This document shows positions 7,936-17,012 of a stretch of 64,000 nt of DNA, piece by piece (the first letter of the stretch is position 1; the number at the start of each line of letters is the position of its first letter). The DNA comes from DATFVA01 sp963771705 (GTDB taxonomy: Bacteria; Bacteroidota; Ignavibacteria; Ignavibacteriales; Ignavibacteriaceae). Under the pieces are notes generated by a model that had not been told where the DNA came from, did not search any database, and saw nothing but the letters and a program-made list of their open reading frames with translations. A program made the position numbers and the translations under genes. The stretch covers positions 62,001 through 126,000 of the forward strand of contig CAVYUP010000002.1 of the NCBI GenBank assembly GCA_963771705.1, in the 5' to 3' direction.

Positions 7936-9162
7936 CTATCTTCTGCTTCTTCCGGAACTGCTGCCGCCGGAACGGCTGCCGCTGCTGCTGGAGGATGGAG
8001 GACTGGAGCTCCTCTGCGGCGGTGAATAGGAACGCGGTGTTGAATTCCGCGGTGGATTACTTCTCTGCGGCGGACTATAAGTCCTTGGAGAACTGCTCCT
8101 TTGAGGAGGAGTGTAGCTTTTCGGCGGAGCTTTCCTCTGCGGAGGATTGTATTCTCTGCGCGGAGGACTGTAGCTGCGAGGTCTTACATTGCCGTTGTCT
8201 TTTCCGCTTTTATCATTCTTGCGGAGATACGGAGGAGGACTTGCTCTCCTTGTATCTTTTCTGTTGTCGTTTCTCTTCTCTATCCGTGGAGGTGTTCTTC
8301 TCTGATCGATCCGCGGTGCGGTGCGCCCGGATGGTCTTCTAACTCTTTCACCTTCTTTTGTCCCTGCGCGGAGTCTGGGATCTTTCTGAGCTTCTCTTAC
8401 CCTGGTGTCTCTTCCAGATCTTCCATCTTTTCTCATGTCGCGGGTTGCGGTACTAAGCCTGGTTCCTTCATGAGTACGTTTGGAGATACTTCCATCCGTG
8501 TTCCTGTCCCTCGATACAATGTCGCCTCTCGTTCTGCCGCCCCTTAGTCCGTCAAGATTCCTTATACGCCTGATATCCCTGGTTCTTTCTCTGGAAGTAT
8601 AATAGTAATTCGTGAAAGAATGATATCCGCCGTAGTAGTAATAATTATAACCCGCATACCAGGGAGAAGGGTAGTAGTAATAGTATGGCAGACAGCTCCA
8701 TCCGGGGTAAAACCAGCTGTTCCAGTAGAATGGATCATTCCAGAATGGACTGTAACAATAACTTCCCCAGCTTGCACCAATTACTATTGATGGCTGATAG
8801 CCCCAGAAATATCTGCTGTAGGATGGGTACGAATAGTAAAAGTCATCATAGTAATAGGGTGAATTGGAGCCTCCGTAATTGTAATCACTGTTGTCACCAT
8901 ATCCTCTGTCATCATAATATGCTGTGCTGTCGTCGTAATACCCGGTGCTGTCATCGTAATACTGATCGCTGTAGTATTCCGAGGAATCATCATAGGCGTA
9001 AGCGCCGTCTTGATTGGAATAGCCCTGGTCATTGCCGTATGTGCCCTGCCCGTATTTATCCTGACCTCTGTCTGTGTAATCGCGGTCCCTCGTCGAAAGC
9101 TGTGTATAACAGCCGGTAAAAAGCAGGGCCGATGCTGCTAAGATGTAAATAAAATTTTTCAT
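7936..9162 (-). CDS. Large Tyr/Asp-rich then Arg/Pro/Ser-rich lipoprotein
   Basis: 408-residue predicted lipoprotein with lipobox LFTGC. The ATG at 9162 has GGAGG 7 nt upstream; a longer frame to 9207 is less likely. Three blocks follow the lipid anchor: an acidic, Tyr-rich stretch with imperfect YYDDST repeats; a Tyr/Trp/Pro-rich middle; and a strongly basic Arg/Asp region passing into tandem SYSPPQRSS-like repeats and a Ser/Gly/Arg tail ending SSSGRSRR. The chain is a polyampholyte and is unlikely to fold as a classic enzyme. It sits 13 bp upstream of the smaller lipoprotein. A matrix or adhesive surface role is only a guess. Confidence 0.75.
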   Translation of the reverse strand: MKNFIYILAASALLFTGCYTQLSTRDRDYTDRGQDKYGQGTYGNDQGYSNQDGAYAYDDSSEYYSDQYYDDSTGYYDDSTAYYDDRGYGDNSDYNYGGSNSPYYYDDFYYSYPSYSRYFWGYQPSIVIGASWGSYCYSPFWNDPFYWNSWFYPGWSCLPYYYYYPSPWYAGYNYYYYGGYHSFTNYYYTSRERTRDIRRIRNLDGLRGGRTRGDIVSRDRNTDGSISKRTHEGTRLSTATRDMRKDGRSGRDTRVREAQKDPRLRAGTKEGERVRRPSGRTAPRIDQRRTPPRIEKRNDNRKDTRRASPPPYLRKNDKSGKDNGNVRPRSYSPPRREYNPPQRKAPPKSYTPPQRSSSPRTYSPPQRSNPPRNSTPRSYSPPQRSSSPPSSSSSGSRSGGSSSGRSRR

Positions 9163-9331
9163 GATCTTTCCTCCGAAAATAACTACCCTAATATGCGCAA
9201 AAATCAAGCCTGATTAAAGGATTAAATTACTATAGTATAGACAATTTTTAGAGGGTTAAAGTTTCATCAACGGGTGTGATGTATAGAATAATGGATTCTT
9301 TTGTATATAATATTCTACAATATGGCTTATT

Positions 9332-10105
9332 TTAAAAAATAGATTTAATATACTCTATCTTTAAAGCCCTGTCAGCAGCTGAAGGAGTAAGTTTTTTGTT
9401 GCTAAGAAGATCACGCAGATCAAACTCGAGCGTAAATCCGGTACCAACCGACCATCTGAGTCCCGCATTCAGATAACCATTGTCGCCGCCGTAGTATTTC
9501 GTTCCATTATCGTTGAAGGCAAAGTTGTACTCTGCAATAAGTGAAACAGAGTTCCCCAGTGTTTTTTCGGCCCCTATGTATAAATCAATAAAATTATCTC
9601 CGTCTTTGGATTCAAGGGAATAAGATCCCGTCGCATGTACGCTGAGATAACCAAGAAAAGCAAAGTTTTTGCTGGCTGCTGCATAAAAACCCGGAGATTT
9701 AATATCGTATCTGCCGGATGAGTCGTGGTATAGACCCTTTCCCTGTGAATCAAAACCTACTGCAATAGCAGGGAAGGTTAATGCTTCATTGAATAGCCTG
9801 AAGCGTATATTAACTCCCGGAAGCTTGTACCAGTCGATTTTCCCCTCTCCTATTACATTGGCTCCCCCGTATGATATCCCGAAACTAACATTATCAAAAA
9901 CCCCAACCTCCAGCTTCTCAATAACAACACCCAGAGGAAGCACATCTGTACTGGCGCCGACATAGCCTTTTTCAAGGACCCCAGCTGTCGGCATGTCAAT
10001 CAGTGTCCTGTATTCAAATTTCGCGTTTTCTCCGGCTGTTCCCTGGGAAAAAGCATTAACAAATAATAGTAGTATGGAAGCAATGGCGGTTATGAAAGTT
10101 TTCAT
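9332..10105 (-). CDS. YjbH-like outer-membrane beta-barrel protein
   Basis: 257 residues with a signal peptide (MKTFITAIASILLLFVNAFSQ). The mature chain resembles YjbH/exopolysaccharide-associated barrels: FEYRTLIDMPTAGVLEKG at the start, then alternating strands with Gly/Tyr turns, and the segment SPGFYAAASKNF. It ends in Phe, the usual last residue of an outer-membrane barrel. It lies 63 bp downstream of the small membrane-anchored gene and may belong to the same transcript as the ATP-grasp gene. Family assignment is from resemblance only; it could be a generic barrel. Confidence 0.65.
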   Translation of the reverse strand: MKTFITAIASILLLFVNAFSQGTAGENAKFEYRTLIDMPTAGVLEKGYVGASTDVLPLGVVIEKLEVGVFDNVSFGISYGGANVIGEGKIDWYKLPGVNIRFRLFNEALTFPAIAVGFDSQGKGLYHDSSGRYDIKSPGFYAAASKNFAFLGYLSVHATGSYSLESKDGDNFIDLYIGAEKTLGNSVSLIAEYNFAFNDNGTKYYGGDNGYLNAGLRWSVGTGFTLEFDLRDLLSNKKLTPSAADRALKIEYIKSIF

Positions 10106-10168
10106 TTTTCCTCGAAGAGTTTTTTCTTCATCACAAATATAGTAATTATTTCATATTATTCCATTTAC

Positions 10169-10567
10169 TTAATGTGTTACTTCAACAAGATTAGGATATA
10201 TGTCAATAGCAATGGGTGAGGGGAGCAGAGCAAACTTCGATTTAGCCGTAATTCTAACAATCCCCGGCTTATCTTTTGCCCTGAGAACCAGCACTCCCTC
10301 TGCTTCATCATTCTTAATAACCTCAACCAGGTTTTTTCCTTCTGTAAGGATATATTCAGCTCCCGCTTTTCTGAACCAGGCTCTTCCTCCCATTCCATTA
10401 ATTGGAACAGCAGTTACAGTTACTTCCGATTTATAATCCGCGTAAAGATTTTGCGGCTCAATCCTGTAAATTACTTCGTAAATGCTTATCAGGTAATTGT
10501 AAACAGCAAAGGCGGCAATCAGCAGGATGAGTATTATAATGGTGGTAATAGTTGCTCTCTCTTTCAT
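10169..10567 (-). CDS. Small single-span membrane protein with periplasmic beta domain
   Basis: 132 residues. An N-terminal transmembrane helix (ATITTIIILILLIAAFAVYNYL) without a cleavage site anchors about 105 periplasmic residues. Those residues have an Ig-like/beta-sandwich pattern (YRIEPQNLYADYKSEVTVTAVPINGMGG, then VLVLRAKDKPGIVRITAKS). The start ATG has GAAAGA-type purines upstream. It follows the ATP-grasp gene after only 2 bp, so the two are translated from one message and probably act together. I recognise no named family. Confidence 0.7.
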   Translation of the reverse strand: MKERATITTIIILILLIAAFAVYNYLISIYEVIYRIEPQNLYADYKSEVTVTAVPINGMGGRAWFRKAGAEYILTEGKNLVEVIKNDEAEGVLVLRAKDKPGIVRITAKSKFALLPSPIAIDIYPNLVEVTH

Positions 10568-10569
10568 CT

Positions 10570-11481
10570 TCAGACGGAAGATTTTTTTTGCAGGGTGAGT
10601 TTCAGCATATTTTTGATGATGTCGTTAACAATGTTATCCGGAATGCCGTCGTAGTGCCCCGATTTCATTCTCATATCGCATTGATCGTTTACATAATCTA
10701 TAAGAAGGAAATTGTCATCTTCTGTAAGAACTATTTCTGTTGAAAAGAAATCGAGAGATGTAATTTCCGCTATCTTTCTTGTAATCCGCCGCAGGTTAGT
10801 CAGCCTGAAATTCTTATAATGTTCCGGAAGTATCTGCTCGTAAAGATGGGTCTGATCATCCCACCAGACGGGGATTGCCTTCCCGAAAGCCCAGAACGAC
10901 CGGAACCAGGCTCTTCTTCCATCCAGTATTTTGGGATATATCTTTTCCTGCAGCAGGTACTTATCATCCGAATTTGTAACTCTTTCATCAACTATCTCTT
11001 TCAGCGTTTCTGCTCCTGTAACTACGCCCACCCCTCCGCCGGTTGTATTGCAGGGTTTTATAATAAACGGCCTTCCAAGCTGCGCCAGGTCCTCCAGGGA
11101 TATAAAAAGATCTTCACTTTCACTGTGAGGCGGAATTATTATGGAATAGGGAACGTGCAGTCCGGCCGTAATAAATTCAAGATGCATACTGGCTTTGTCA
11201 ATTGCATGCAGAACTTTTTTATAAGGATTAAAGATGGTTCCTTTGCGGCGCGTGAGAATCCTGCCCAGGTTTTCAAACCTCTCATCTACATCCCAGGCGC
11301 GGTCGAGGTAGAAATGAAAATGAAGTTTTCTTTTAAGGACCAGTTCAAGAACTTCGTCTATATTGTAGTCGGAGATTATATAGGTAGAGAGTCCTGCTTC
11401 CTGGAACTTCTTCTCCACAAGATTTATAAAATCTGTATCGTACTCCCAAACATATGCAAGTGCAAGATCGTAAGTCGTCAT
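10570..11481 (-). CDS. ATP-grasp ligase, RimK-like
   Basis: 303-residue ATP-grasp protein. Visible motifs are the lysine strand RPFIIKPCNTTGGGVGVV (ATP-binding Lys and glycine-rich loop), the hinge YLLQEKI, and near the C-terminus the metal-binding run STEIVLTEDDNFLLIDYVNDQ. Such enzymes form an acyl phosphate and ligate it to an amine. The N-terminal 100 residues (DLALAYVWEYD, LHFHFYLDRAWDVDERF) are not typical of RimK and may select the substrate. ATG 11481 is preferred; a TTG at 11502 is also in frame. It is followed within 2 bp by a membrane-anchored protein. Substrate unknown; it could modify a peptide or build a small metabolite. Confidence 0.75.
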   Translation of the reverse strand: MTTYDLALAYVWEYDTDFINLVEKKFQEAGLSTYIISDYNIDEVLELVLKRKLHFHFYLDRAWDVDERFENLGRILTRRKGTIFNPYKKVLHAIDKASMHLEFITAGLHVPYSIIIPPHSESEDLFISLEDLAQLGRPFIIKPCNTTGGGVGVVTGAETLKEIVDERVTNSDDKYLLQEKIYPKILDGRRAWFRSFWAFGKAIPVWWDDQTHLYEQILPEHYKNFRLTNLRRITRKIAEITSLDFFSTEIVLTEDDNFLLIDYVNDQCDMRMKSGHYDGIPDNIVNDIIKNMLKLTLQKKSSV

Positions 11482-11495
11482 TTCCTTCAAAAGTT

Positions 11496-11523
11496 TTTGC
11501 AAAGATATAGTTTAGTATATTTG
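11496..11523 (+). promoter_or_regulatory. Candidate Bacteroidetes-type promoter for the TPR lipoprotein operon
   Basis: TTG at 11496-11498 and TATATTTG at 11516-11523, spaced by 17 bp, match the Bacteroidetes primary sigma consensus (TTTG, then TAnnTTTG). Transcription would begin near 11530, about 100 nt before the ATG at 11630. The elements lie between divergent genes, which is where a promoter is expected. Confidence 0.45.
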
Positions 11524-11629
11524 TACGCAAGAAAATTGGCTGAAGGCATTGCGGAGCCTTTTGATATACTCAAGTGCCTTGTAATTGAATGTTCAGAGCA
11601 ATATTTTTTCTAAATTAACCCTGGATATT

Positions 11630-13459
11630 ATGACAAAAATCTCGTTGCTGGTTTCAGCATTATTTTTACTGCTATATGCCGGATGTTCATCGTCGGAAAA
11701 GATGGCAAAGACTGAAGAAGAAATTCAGAATGATGAACAGATAAGCGAATCTGCCGGCCCTGCCGATGCTAAAGACAAGGCGATGGAATATTTTATTAAT
11801 GGTTCGATCCTTGAGACGAAGGGCGATTATTCGGGAGCTATTCTGGAATTCCAGGATGCCCTGAGGTATGATAGAAGCGCTGGAATTTATTATGCGCTGG
11901 GTAAGAATTATTTTTATCTTGGAAAAACTCCTCAGGCTCTCCAGTATACCGAAAAAGCGGTTCAGCTGAACCCCGCCCGCCTCGAATATAAGTCTCAGCT
12001 TGCAGATATATTCTCCTCGGCCTCTCAGTTCGATTCTGCCGCGGTTGTGCTAGAGAATATGATAGCACAGGATTCTACTTCGCTCACTTCCTATTACCGG
12101 CTGGCCCGCATCTATGAGAATTCCAAACCTCTCAGCGCTATAAGGATTTATAAAAAGCTGGTGGGTGTCATCGGTGCCGACTGGAATGTTCTGGTCAGGA
12201 TCGCCGATCTTTATGAAAAAATGGGAAATATTGATGAAGCGGCAAACACTATAAAAGAACTTCTTAAGATTGATCCGGGGAATGCTTCCCTCTATAAACT
12301 TCTGATAGATTATTACACTAAGGCTGAGAAATATGATGAGGCTCTTTCTGCTGCCGATGATCTCCTTGAGCTTACCCCCGATGACATGGAAGCAAGGGAG
12401 AAAAAGGCTCAGGTTTATATCGATAAAGGCGACTGGGAGTCTGCGGCGAAAGAGTATTCCTACATTCTCGATAAAACTGATATCCCTCTTGAAGCAAAAA
12501 TAAGGGTGGGAAGATCCTACTTTTTGCAGTCGCTAAAAGATTCTACTCTTACTCCGGTTGCAAAGGAGTTCTTTGAAAAAATAGATAAGGATACTACCGA
12601 TTGGGAAGTTAAGATGTACCTCGGGGCAATAGCAATAAATCAGCATCAGGATTCTACGGCCATTGAACTTTTCAAACAGGTTACTAAAATGGCGGGCTGG
12701 AACGTTCAGGCCTGGGTGAGACTTGGAGGACTCTACTTCGATAACAAGAAATATGATGAAGCAGTGAAGGTGATGAATGAAGCTATTCAGCTCTTTCCGG
12801 ATGATTTCACCGTTAATCTTATACTGGGAATTTCCCTGGCTCAAAGCAATCAGGAGAAAGAGGCGGAACCATATCTTAAGAAAGCTGTGGAACTGAATCC
12901 TAATGATGTCAACGCCCTGTCAGCTTATGGTTTTACCCTTAATCAGCTTAAAGAAAATGAAAAGGCCGCTGAGTATCTTAAAAAGGCACTCCAGCTTTCA
13001 CCCGGGAACGTGAACCTGCTGGGTACATTGGGACTTATTTACGACGGCCTGGAAAACTGGGAAGCATGCGATAGTACTTATGAAGAGGCTTTGAGTATCG
13101 ACTCAACAAACGCTCTTGTAAATAATAATTACGCTTATTCTTTGTCTGAGAGAGGAATAAGACTTGATGACGCTTTACGGATGGCAAAGATTGCCATTGA
13201 AAAAGAGCCGTTGAATTCTTCATACCTCGATACTATTGGCTGGGTTTATTTTAAGCTGGGGCAGTATGAAGAAGCTAAAGAATATATTGAACAGGCTATA
13301 AAAGTGGGCGGTGAAAGTTCGGTAGTGCTTGAACACCTCGGTGATGTAAATTATAAGCTGGGTAATAAAGACAAAGCAAAAAAGAACTGGGAGAAGTCGC
13401 TGAGTCTCGACTCAACCAACAACCGGGTTAAAATAAAAATTGAAAAAGGTGAAATTTGA
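11630..13459 (+). CDS. TPR-repeat lipoprotein
   Basis: 609-residue lipoprotein made almost entirely of tetratricopeptide repeats. The ATG at 11630 gives a normal signal peptide with lipobox LYAGC; the longer frame from 11585 adds residues ahead of the signal and is rejected. More than ten TPR-like helical pairs follow (for example AIYYALGKNYFYLGKTPQALQY and SYLDTIGWVYFKLGQYEEAKEY). TPR arrays are protein-binding scaffolds. The stop overlaps the next start (TTGA). The order TPR, DUF4292, EnvC is common in Bacteroidetes and suggests a joint envelope role. Confidence 0.85.
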   Translation: MTKISLLVSALFLLLYAGCSSSEKMAKTEEEIQNDEQISESAGPADAKDKAMEYFINGSILETKGDYSGAILEFQDALRYDRSAGIYYALGKNYFYLGKTPQALQYTEKAVQLNPARLEYKSQLADIFSSASQFDSAAVVLENMIAQDSTSLTSYYRLARIYENSKPLSAIRIYKKLVGVIGADWNVLVRIADLYEKMGNIDEAANTIKELLKIDPGNASLYKLLIDYYTKAEKYDEALSAADDLLELTPDDMEAREKKAQVYIDKGDWESAAKEYSYILDKTDIPLEAKIRVGRSYFLQSLKDSTLTPVAKEFFEKIDKDTTDWEVKMYLGAIAINQHQDSTAIELFKQVTKMAGWNVQAWVRLGGLYFDNKKYDEAVKVMNEAIQLFPDDFTVNLILGISLAQSNQEKEAEPYLKKAVELNPNDVNALSAYGFTLNQLKENEKAAEYLKKALQLSPGNVNLLGTLGLIYDGLENWEACDSTYEEALSIDSTNALVNNNYAYSLSERGIRLDDALRMAKIAIEKEPLNSSYLDTIGWVYFKLGQYEEAKEYIEQAIKVGGESSVVLEHLGDVNYKLGNKDKAKKNWEKSLSLDSTNNRVKIKIEKGEI

Positions 13460-14244
13460 AAAAATATATAATCCCGTTACTGCTGCTCATTGAAATTATC
13501 CCTTTCCTTATTAACGGCTGCGTTCCTTCCCAGCCTACCGGGGATATAGAACTTCTTCCGTCTGAAAGGCTGATAAATAAGCTTGAAGTTAACCGGCGCC
13601 GTATAAAAAGTTTTGAAGGTTATGGAACTATTGCCGTAAAATCGCCTCAGATAAATAACAGTGCTAATTTCAGGGTGGTTATAAACAAACCTGATTCAAT
13701 TTACCTTAGCATTATGGGCCCCTTCGGCGTTGAACTTGCCCAGGTACTTGTTACAAAAGAGAATTTTATTTTTTATGACGCTCTTGAGAACACTGCATAT
13801 GAAGGAGTTCCAAATAATGAAACGCTTCAGAACATCTTTCATATTGATCTTCCTTTCAACGATATTATCGATGCCTTTGCCGGCTCTGTAAATCTTACAA
13901 AGAATCTTTACAAGATGCCGGATGAATATAAAGTCGACTACGACCAGTATGTGCTTACTTACGTGGATTCGGTTACGAACACTAAGACCCGGTACCGTGT
14001 GGATATAAGAGAACTTGGAATTACCAGGTATGATCTCTGGAACAGCAACGGTGAACTTGCGCTTACCGGAAATTATTCCAAATTTACTCTTATGCAGGGT
14101 GTCCCTGTGCCGTATAAGATCGAGGTTGAACGGCCGCAGGAGAACCAGCGTATTAGTATAAATTATAAAAATATGAATGCGAATAGTCCTGAAATCTATA
14201 TCGACTTTAAGGTACCAAAGGACGCGGCTTTAATTAAGATCTGA
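13456..14244 (+). CDS. DUF4292 lipoprotein (LolB-like fold expected)
   Basis: 262 residues starting at a TTG that overlaps the previous stop by 4 bp. The lipobox is INGC. The mature region has the DUF4292 pattern: LINKLEVNRRRIKSFEGYGTI, then INKPDSIYLSIMGPFGVELAQV and FIFYDALENTAYEG. This resembles LolB/LolA lipoprotein-carrier half barrels. Its position between the TPR lipoprotein and the EnvC-like protein, 5 bp before the latter, suggests co-transcription. Function in this group is not established. Confidence 0.75.
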   Translation: MKKYIIPLLLLIEIIPFLINGCVPSQPTGDIELLPSERLINKLEVNRRRIKSFEGYGTIAVKSPQINNSANFRVVINKPDSIYLSIMGPFGVELAQVLVTKENFIFYDALENTAYEGVPNNETLQNIFHIDLPFNDIIDAFAGSVNLTKNLYKMPDEYKVDYDQYVLTYVDSVTNTKTRYRVDIRELGITRYDLWNSNGELALTGNYSKFTLMQGVPVPYKIEVERPQENQRISINYKNMNANSPEIYIDFKVPKDAALIKI

Positions 14245-14249
14245 ATCTG

Positions 14250-15536
14250 ATGGGCAGAACTTTATTCAAATACTATGTTATTGCTCTGATCCTTCTCTCC
14301 GCTTCCGTAAGCATATTTCCGCAGGAAGAGGAGATTAAGGCTAAGCAGAATCAGCTTTCCTCTATCAGGGAGGAGATCAATTCTCTTGAAGCAGAGCTGA
14401 AGAGCAAGACTAAAAAAGAAAAAGAATCTTTCTCGGCAATTGAAAACTACAGCCGCCAGAGTTTCCTGCTTAATAAGCTGATAGGGTCATACCGTAAAGA
14501 AGAAAAACAGAAAGAAGTAAAGATCCAGCAAAGCCGGCAGAAGATCGCTCAGCTTGAGGATAATATTAAAGAGCTTCAGCAGAATTATGCTAAGTACATC
14601 AGGGCTGCTTATATCAACGGCCAGCCTGATGAGCTTGAAATGGTTGTTGACGCTTCTTCGGTCAGGCAGGCTCTTTTAAGACTGAAATATCTTGAGAAGT
14701 TTTCCGAACAGAGAACTAAAGATATCACACAGCTTAAGGAGAGCAGGGAGGCCCTCATAGCGGAAAAAGAAATTCTGAAAAATGAGAAAGAGGAAAAAGC
14801 AAAGCTTGCGGCGGTCAAGGAAAAAGAAGAGACAACACTGCTTACCCGTCTCGATGAACGGAAGAAAATCCTCAATGTTATAAAACATGATAAGTCAGAG
14901 CTTCAGAAAGAAATTCAGGCAGGGAAACAGGCTGAAATAAAAATAAGAAGCATGATCACTAATCTGATTGCTGAAGCTGAAAGAAAAAAGAAAGAGGAAG
15001 CTGATCGTCTGGCAAGGGAGAAGCTTAAAGGTGACGTCAGACCGGCAGGTGATATCGCCGATATAAAACCTGAGAACGATGTGAATGAATCCTCCGTGTA
15101 TGATGTTAATCTCTCAACCTCAGGATTTGCTTCTTTCTCGTCGTTAAAAGGCCGCCTGAACTGGCCCGTATCTAATGGTAAAATCATTAGAAAATACGGT
15201 GAGAATAAAAACAGTAAAACCAACACAATAATGCTGAACTACGGAGTTGATATCGCTGCTTCGAAGGATATCAACGTTAAAGCGGTGAGCGAGGGAGTGA
15301 TATCGGCAATCGACTGGATTCCGGGCTACGGCAGTGTTGTAATTGTAACTCATAAGGGGGATTACCGGACGGTTTACAGTCATCTTTCCGAAATTTATGT
15401 TAATGAGGGTGACAAAGTAAAGCCCGGGAACGTGATAGCACAGGTGGGCGACAGCATCGAAGGAAAAATACTTCATTTTGAGATCTGGAACTCACGGGAA
15501 AACCAGAATCCCGAAGTCTGGCTCGCTAAAAAATAA
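14250..15536 (+). CDS. EnvC-like LytM (M23) domain protein with long coiled coil
   Basis: 428 residues: signal peptide (to IFPQ), coiled coil of about 250 residues rich in Glu/Lys, low-complexity linker, and a C-terminal LytM domain. The LytM domain has lost metal ligands: the usual HxGxD is NYGVD, and the usual HxHFE is ILHFE; only the YSHL and final His remain. This is the pattern of EnvC, which does not cut peptidoglycan but activates amidases during division. The closing LHFEIWNSRENQNPEVWLAKK region is typical for the family. An active endopeptidase is unlikely given the missing residues. Confidence 0.85.
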   Translation: MGRTLFKYYVIALILLSASVSIFPQEEEIKAKQNQLSSIREEINSLEAELKSKTKKEKESFSAIENYSRQSFLLNKLIGSYRKEEKQKEVKIQQSRQKIAQLEDNIKELQQNYAKYIRAAYINGQPDELEMVVDASSVRQALLRLKYLEKFSEQRTKDITQLKESREALIAEKEILKNEKEEKAKLAAVKEKEETTLLTRLDERKKILNVIKHDKSELQKEIQAGKQAEIKIRSMITNLIAEAERKKKEEADRLAREKLKGDVRPAGDIADIKPENDVNESSVYDVNLSTSGFASFSSLKGRLNWPVSNGKIIRKYGENKNSKTNTIMLNYGVDIAASKDINVKAVSEGVISAIDWIPGYGSVVIVTHKGDYRTVYSHLSEIYVNEGDKVKPGNVIAQVGDSIEGKILHFEIWNSRENQNPEVWLAKK

Positions 15537-15600
15537 ACCCCTCTCTAAGAAATTTGTCTCTCCTCATAATGACAGCCCGCTTACAATAAAAGTTAAAATC

Positions 15601-15633
15601 ATTATATTATCGGAACTGATATGATAATATTAT
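15601..15633 (+). promoter_or_regulatory. Inverted repeat in the leader of the following outer-membrane protein
   Basis: ATTATATTATC (15601-15611) and GATAATATTAT (15623-15633) are complementary at 10 of 11 positions with an 11-nt spacer. The element ends just before the GGGAGG ribosome binding site of the gene at 15647. It could be an operator or an AT-rich leader hairpin. No T-tract follows, so it is not a standard terminator. Confidence 0.3.
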
Positions 15634-15646
15634 CCGGGAGGATAGA

Positions 15647-17002
15647 ATGAAAAGTTATTTTACTGTACTGTTGGTCGTTCTCATTTCTTTTTTCGCTGAG
15701 GCACAGTATAATGAGTACCCGCTTCCTGAGCATGGAAAGCTGCAGGGGGGACTCGGATTAAACTGGATCGACGGCGAACTGTACTACACTTTTCATTTTA
15801 CTCCTGAACTGTCCTTTGCAAATTTCGGGGTGGGACTCGATCTGATGCTGGATATCGACAAAAACGGGAACCTCCGGAAAGAGAATTTTAATACTTTCTC
15901 AGATTACCTCAGCGTTATCCGCTACGTGCGCTACGGTTTCAAAAATGACCCTGTCTATGCTAAACTCGGTGCCCTTGATTATTATACACTGGGACATGGA
16001 AGCATAATGTATGCTTATAATAATAGCCCTACTATTGACGCCAGGAAAACAGGATTGATTCTCGATATCGACTTCGGCCAGATGGGGTTTGAATCTATCT
16101 ACAGCTCTTTTTCTGAGGCAGGTGTTCTCGGCTTAAGAGGTTACGTGCGTCCTCTCCAGTTTACTTCTCTGGCTCCGATCCCCATAATCGGAAATCTTGA
16201 AGTAGGCCTCTCGTATGCCGCCGACTATAATAACAAAGCCGGTGTCGTTTCAGGAAATTATAACCCGGCAACGGATAACTTTACGGCTACTGATGATAAA
16301 GGTTCTGTAAATATAATTGGTGCCGATATAGGACTTCCTCTTTTGAAGTCAGAAATGCTGAATGTTGAACTTTATGCTGACTACGCTAAAATACTTGATT
16401 ACGGCAGCGGCGTTTCAACTGGTATTCTGGGAGAACTGAATCCGCTTGGACTTATAAGCGCTCACGCAAAGCTTGAAAGAAGGTTTAATCAAAAGCATTA
16501 TCTCCCTTCATACTTTGGACCTCTTTATGAAATACAGCGCTTTCAGCTTGGTCAGTCAGGTATTGTAAACAGCAAGATCCAGCGTCTGGAATTAAATGAA
16601 AATGCGGATAACGGAATTTTCGGCGAGCTCGGTGTTAATGTACTTGGGATATTCGATATAGTAGGTAGTTATCAGCGCCTCGATAAAACTCCGATGAGCG
16701 GCGTTCTTCATCTTTATACCGAGATAGCTCCTGAAGACGCACCTTTTTTGTTAAGGACTGGCTATGATAAGACCAATATTGGAAATGAATCTGCTATTTT
16801 TAAACTTGATGATAAATCGTATCTTTTCTTTGAGTTAGGGTATAAACCTGTCGATTTCCTGGTTGTTTCTATTGTGTATGATTGGACTTTCACCCCGGTT
16901 TATGATAATGATAAAAATATTATTGATTATATGCCTCAGAAGAGAATCGAACCCCGTGTCTATTTCGTCTATCCCTTCCAGTTCGGAGGCCAGGGCGGCT
17001 AA
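15647..17002 (+). CDS. Outer-membrane beta-barrel protein, family unknown
   Basis: 451 residues with a signal peptide (MKSYFTVLLVVLISFFAEAQ). The mature sequence is a run of alternating beta strands with aromatic girdle residues (TFHFTPELSFANFGVGLDL, SFSEAGVLGLRGYVRPL, VDFLVVSIVYDWTFTPVYD) and fits a large barrel. A GGGAGG site precedes the ATG. The last residues (PFQFGGQGG) differ from a typical terminal aromatic. It stands alone, 110 bp after the EnvC-like gene. Resembling uncharacterised proteins of Ignavibacteria/Chlorobi is my impression, not a search result. Confidence 0.7.
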   Translation: MKSYFTVLLVVLISFFAEAQYNEYPLPEHGKLQGGLGLNWIDGELYYTFHFTPELSFANFGVGLDLMLDIDKNGNLRKENFNTFSDYLSVIRYVRYGFKNDPVYAKLGALDYYTLGHGSIMYAYNNSPTIDARKTGLILDIDFGQMGFESIYSSFSEAGVLGLRGYVRPLQFTSLAPIPIIGNLEVGLSYAADYNNKAGVVSGNYNPATDNFTATDDKGSVNIIGADIGLPLLKSEMLNVELYADYAKILDYGSGVSTGILGELNPLGLISAHAKLERRFNQKHYLPSYFGPLYEIQRFQLGQSGIVNSKIQRLELNENADNGIFGELGVNVLGIFDIVGSYQRLDKTPMSGVLHLYTEIAPEDAPFLLRTGYDKTNIGNESAIFKLDDKSYLFFELGYKPVDFLVVSIVYDWTFTPVYDNDKNIIDYMPQKRIEPRVYFVYPFQFGGQGG

Positions 17003-17012
17003 TTTCCTTGCA

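Noticed and set aside
7995..8547. Plus-strand frames opposite the Tyr/Arg-rich lipoprotein
   Set aside because: They mirror its low-complexity repeats, and the minus-strand frame has a lipobox and ribosome binding site.
10819..11613. 264-residue frame on the plus strand
   Set aside because: It lies opposite the ATP-grasp gene, which has clear motifs; the antisense frame is Cys/Tyr/Phe-rich and has no recognisable domain.
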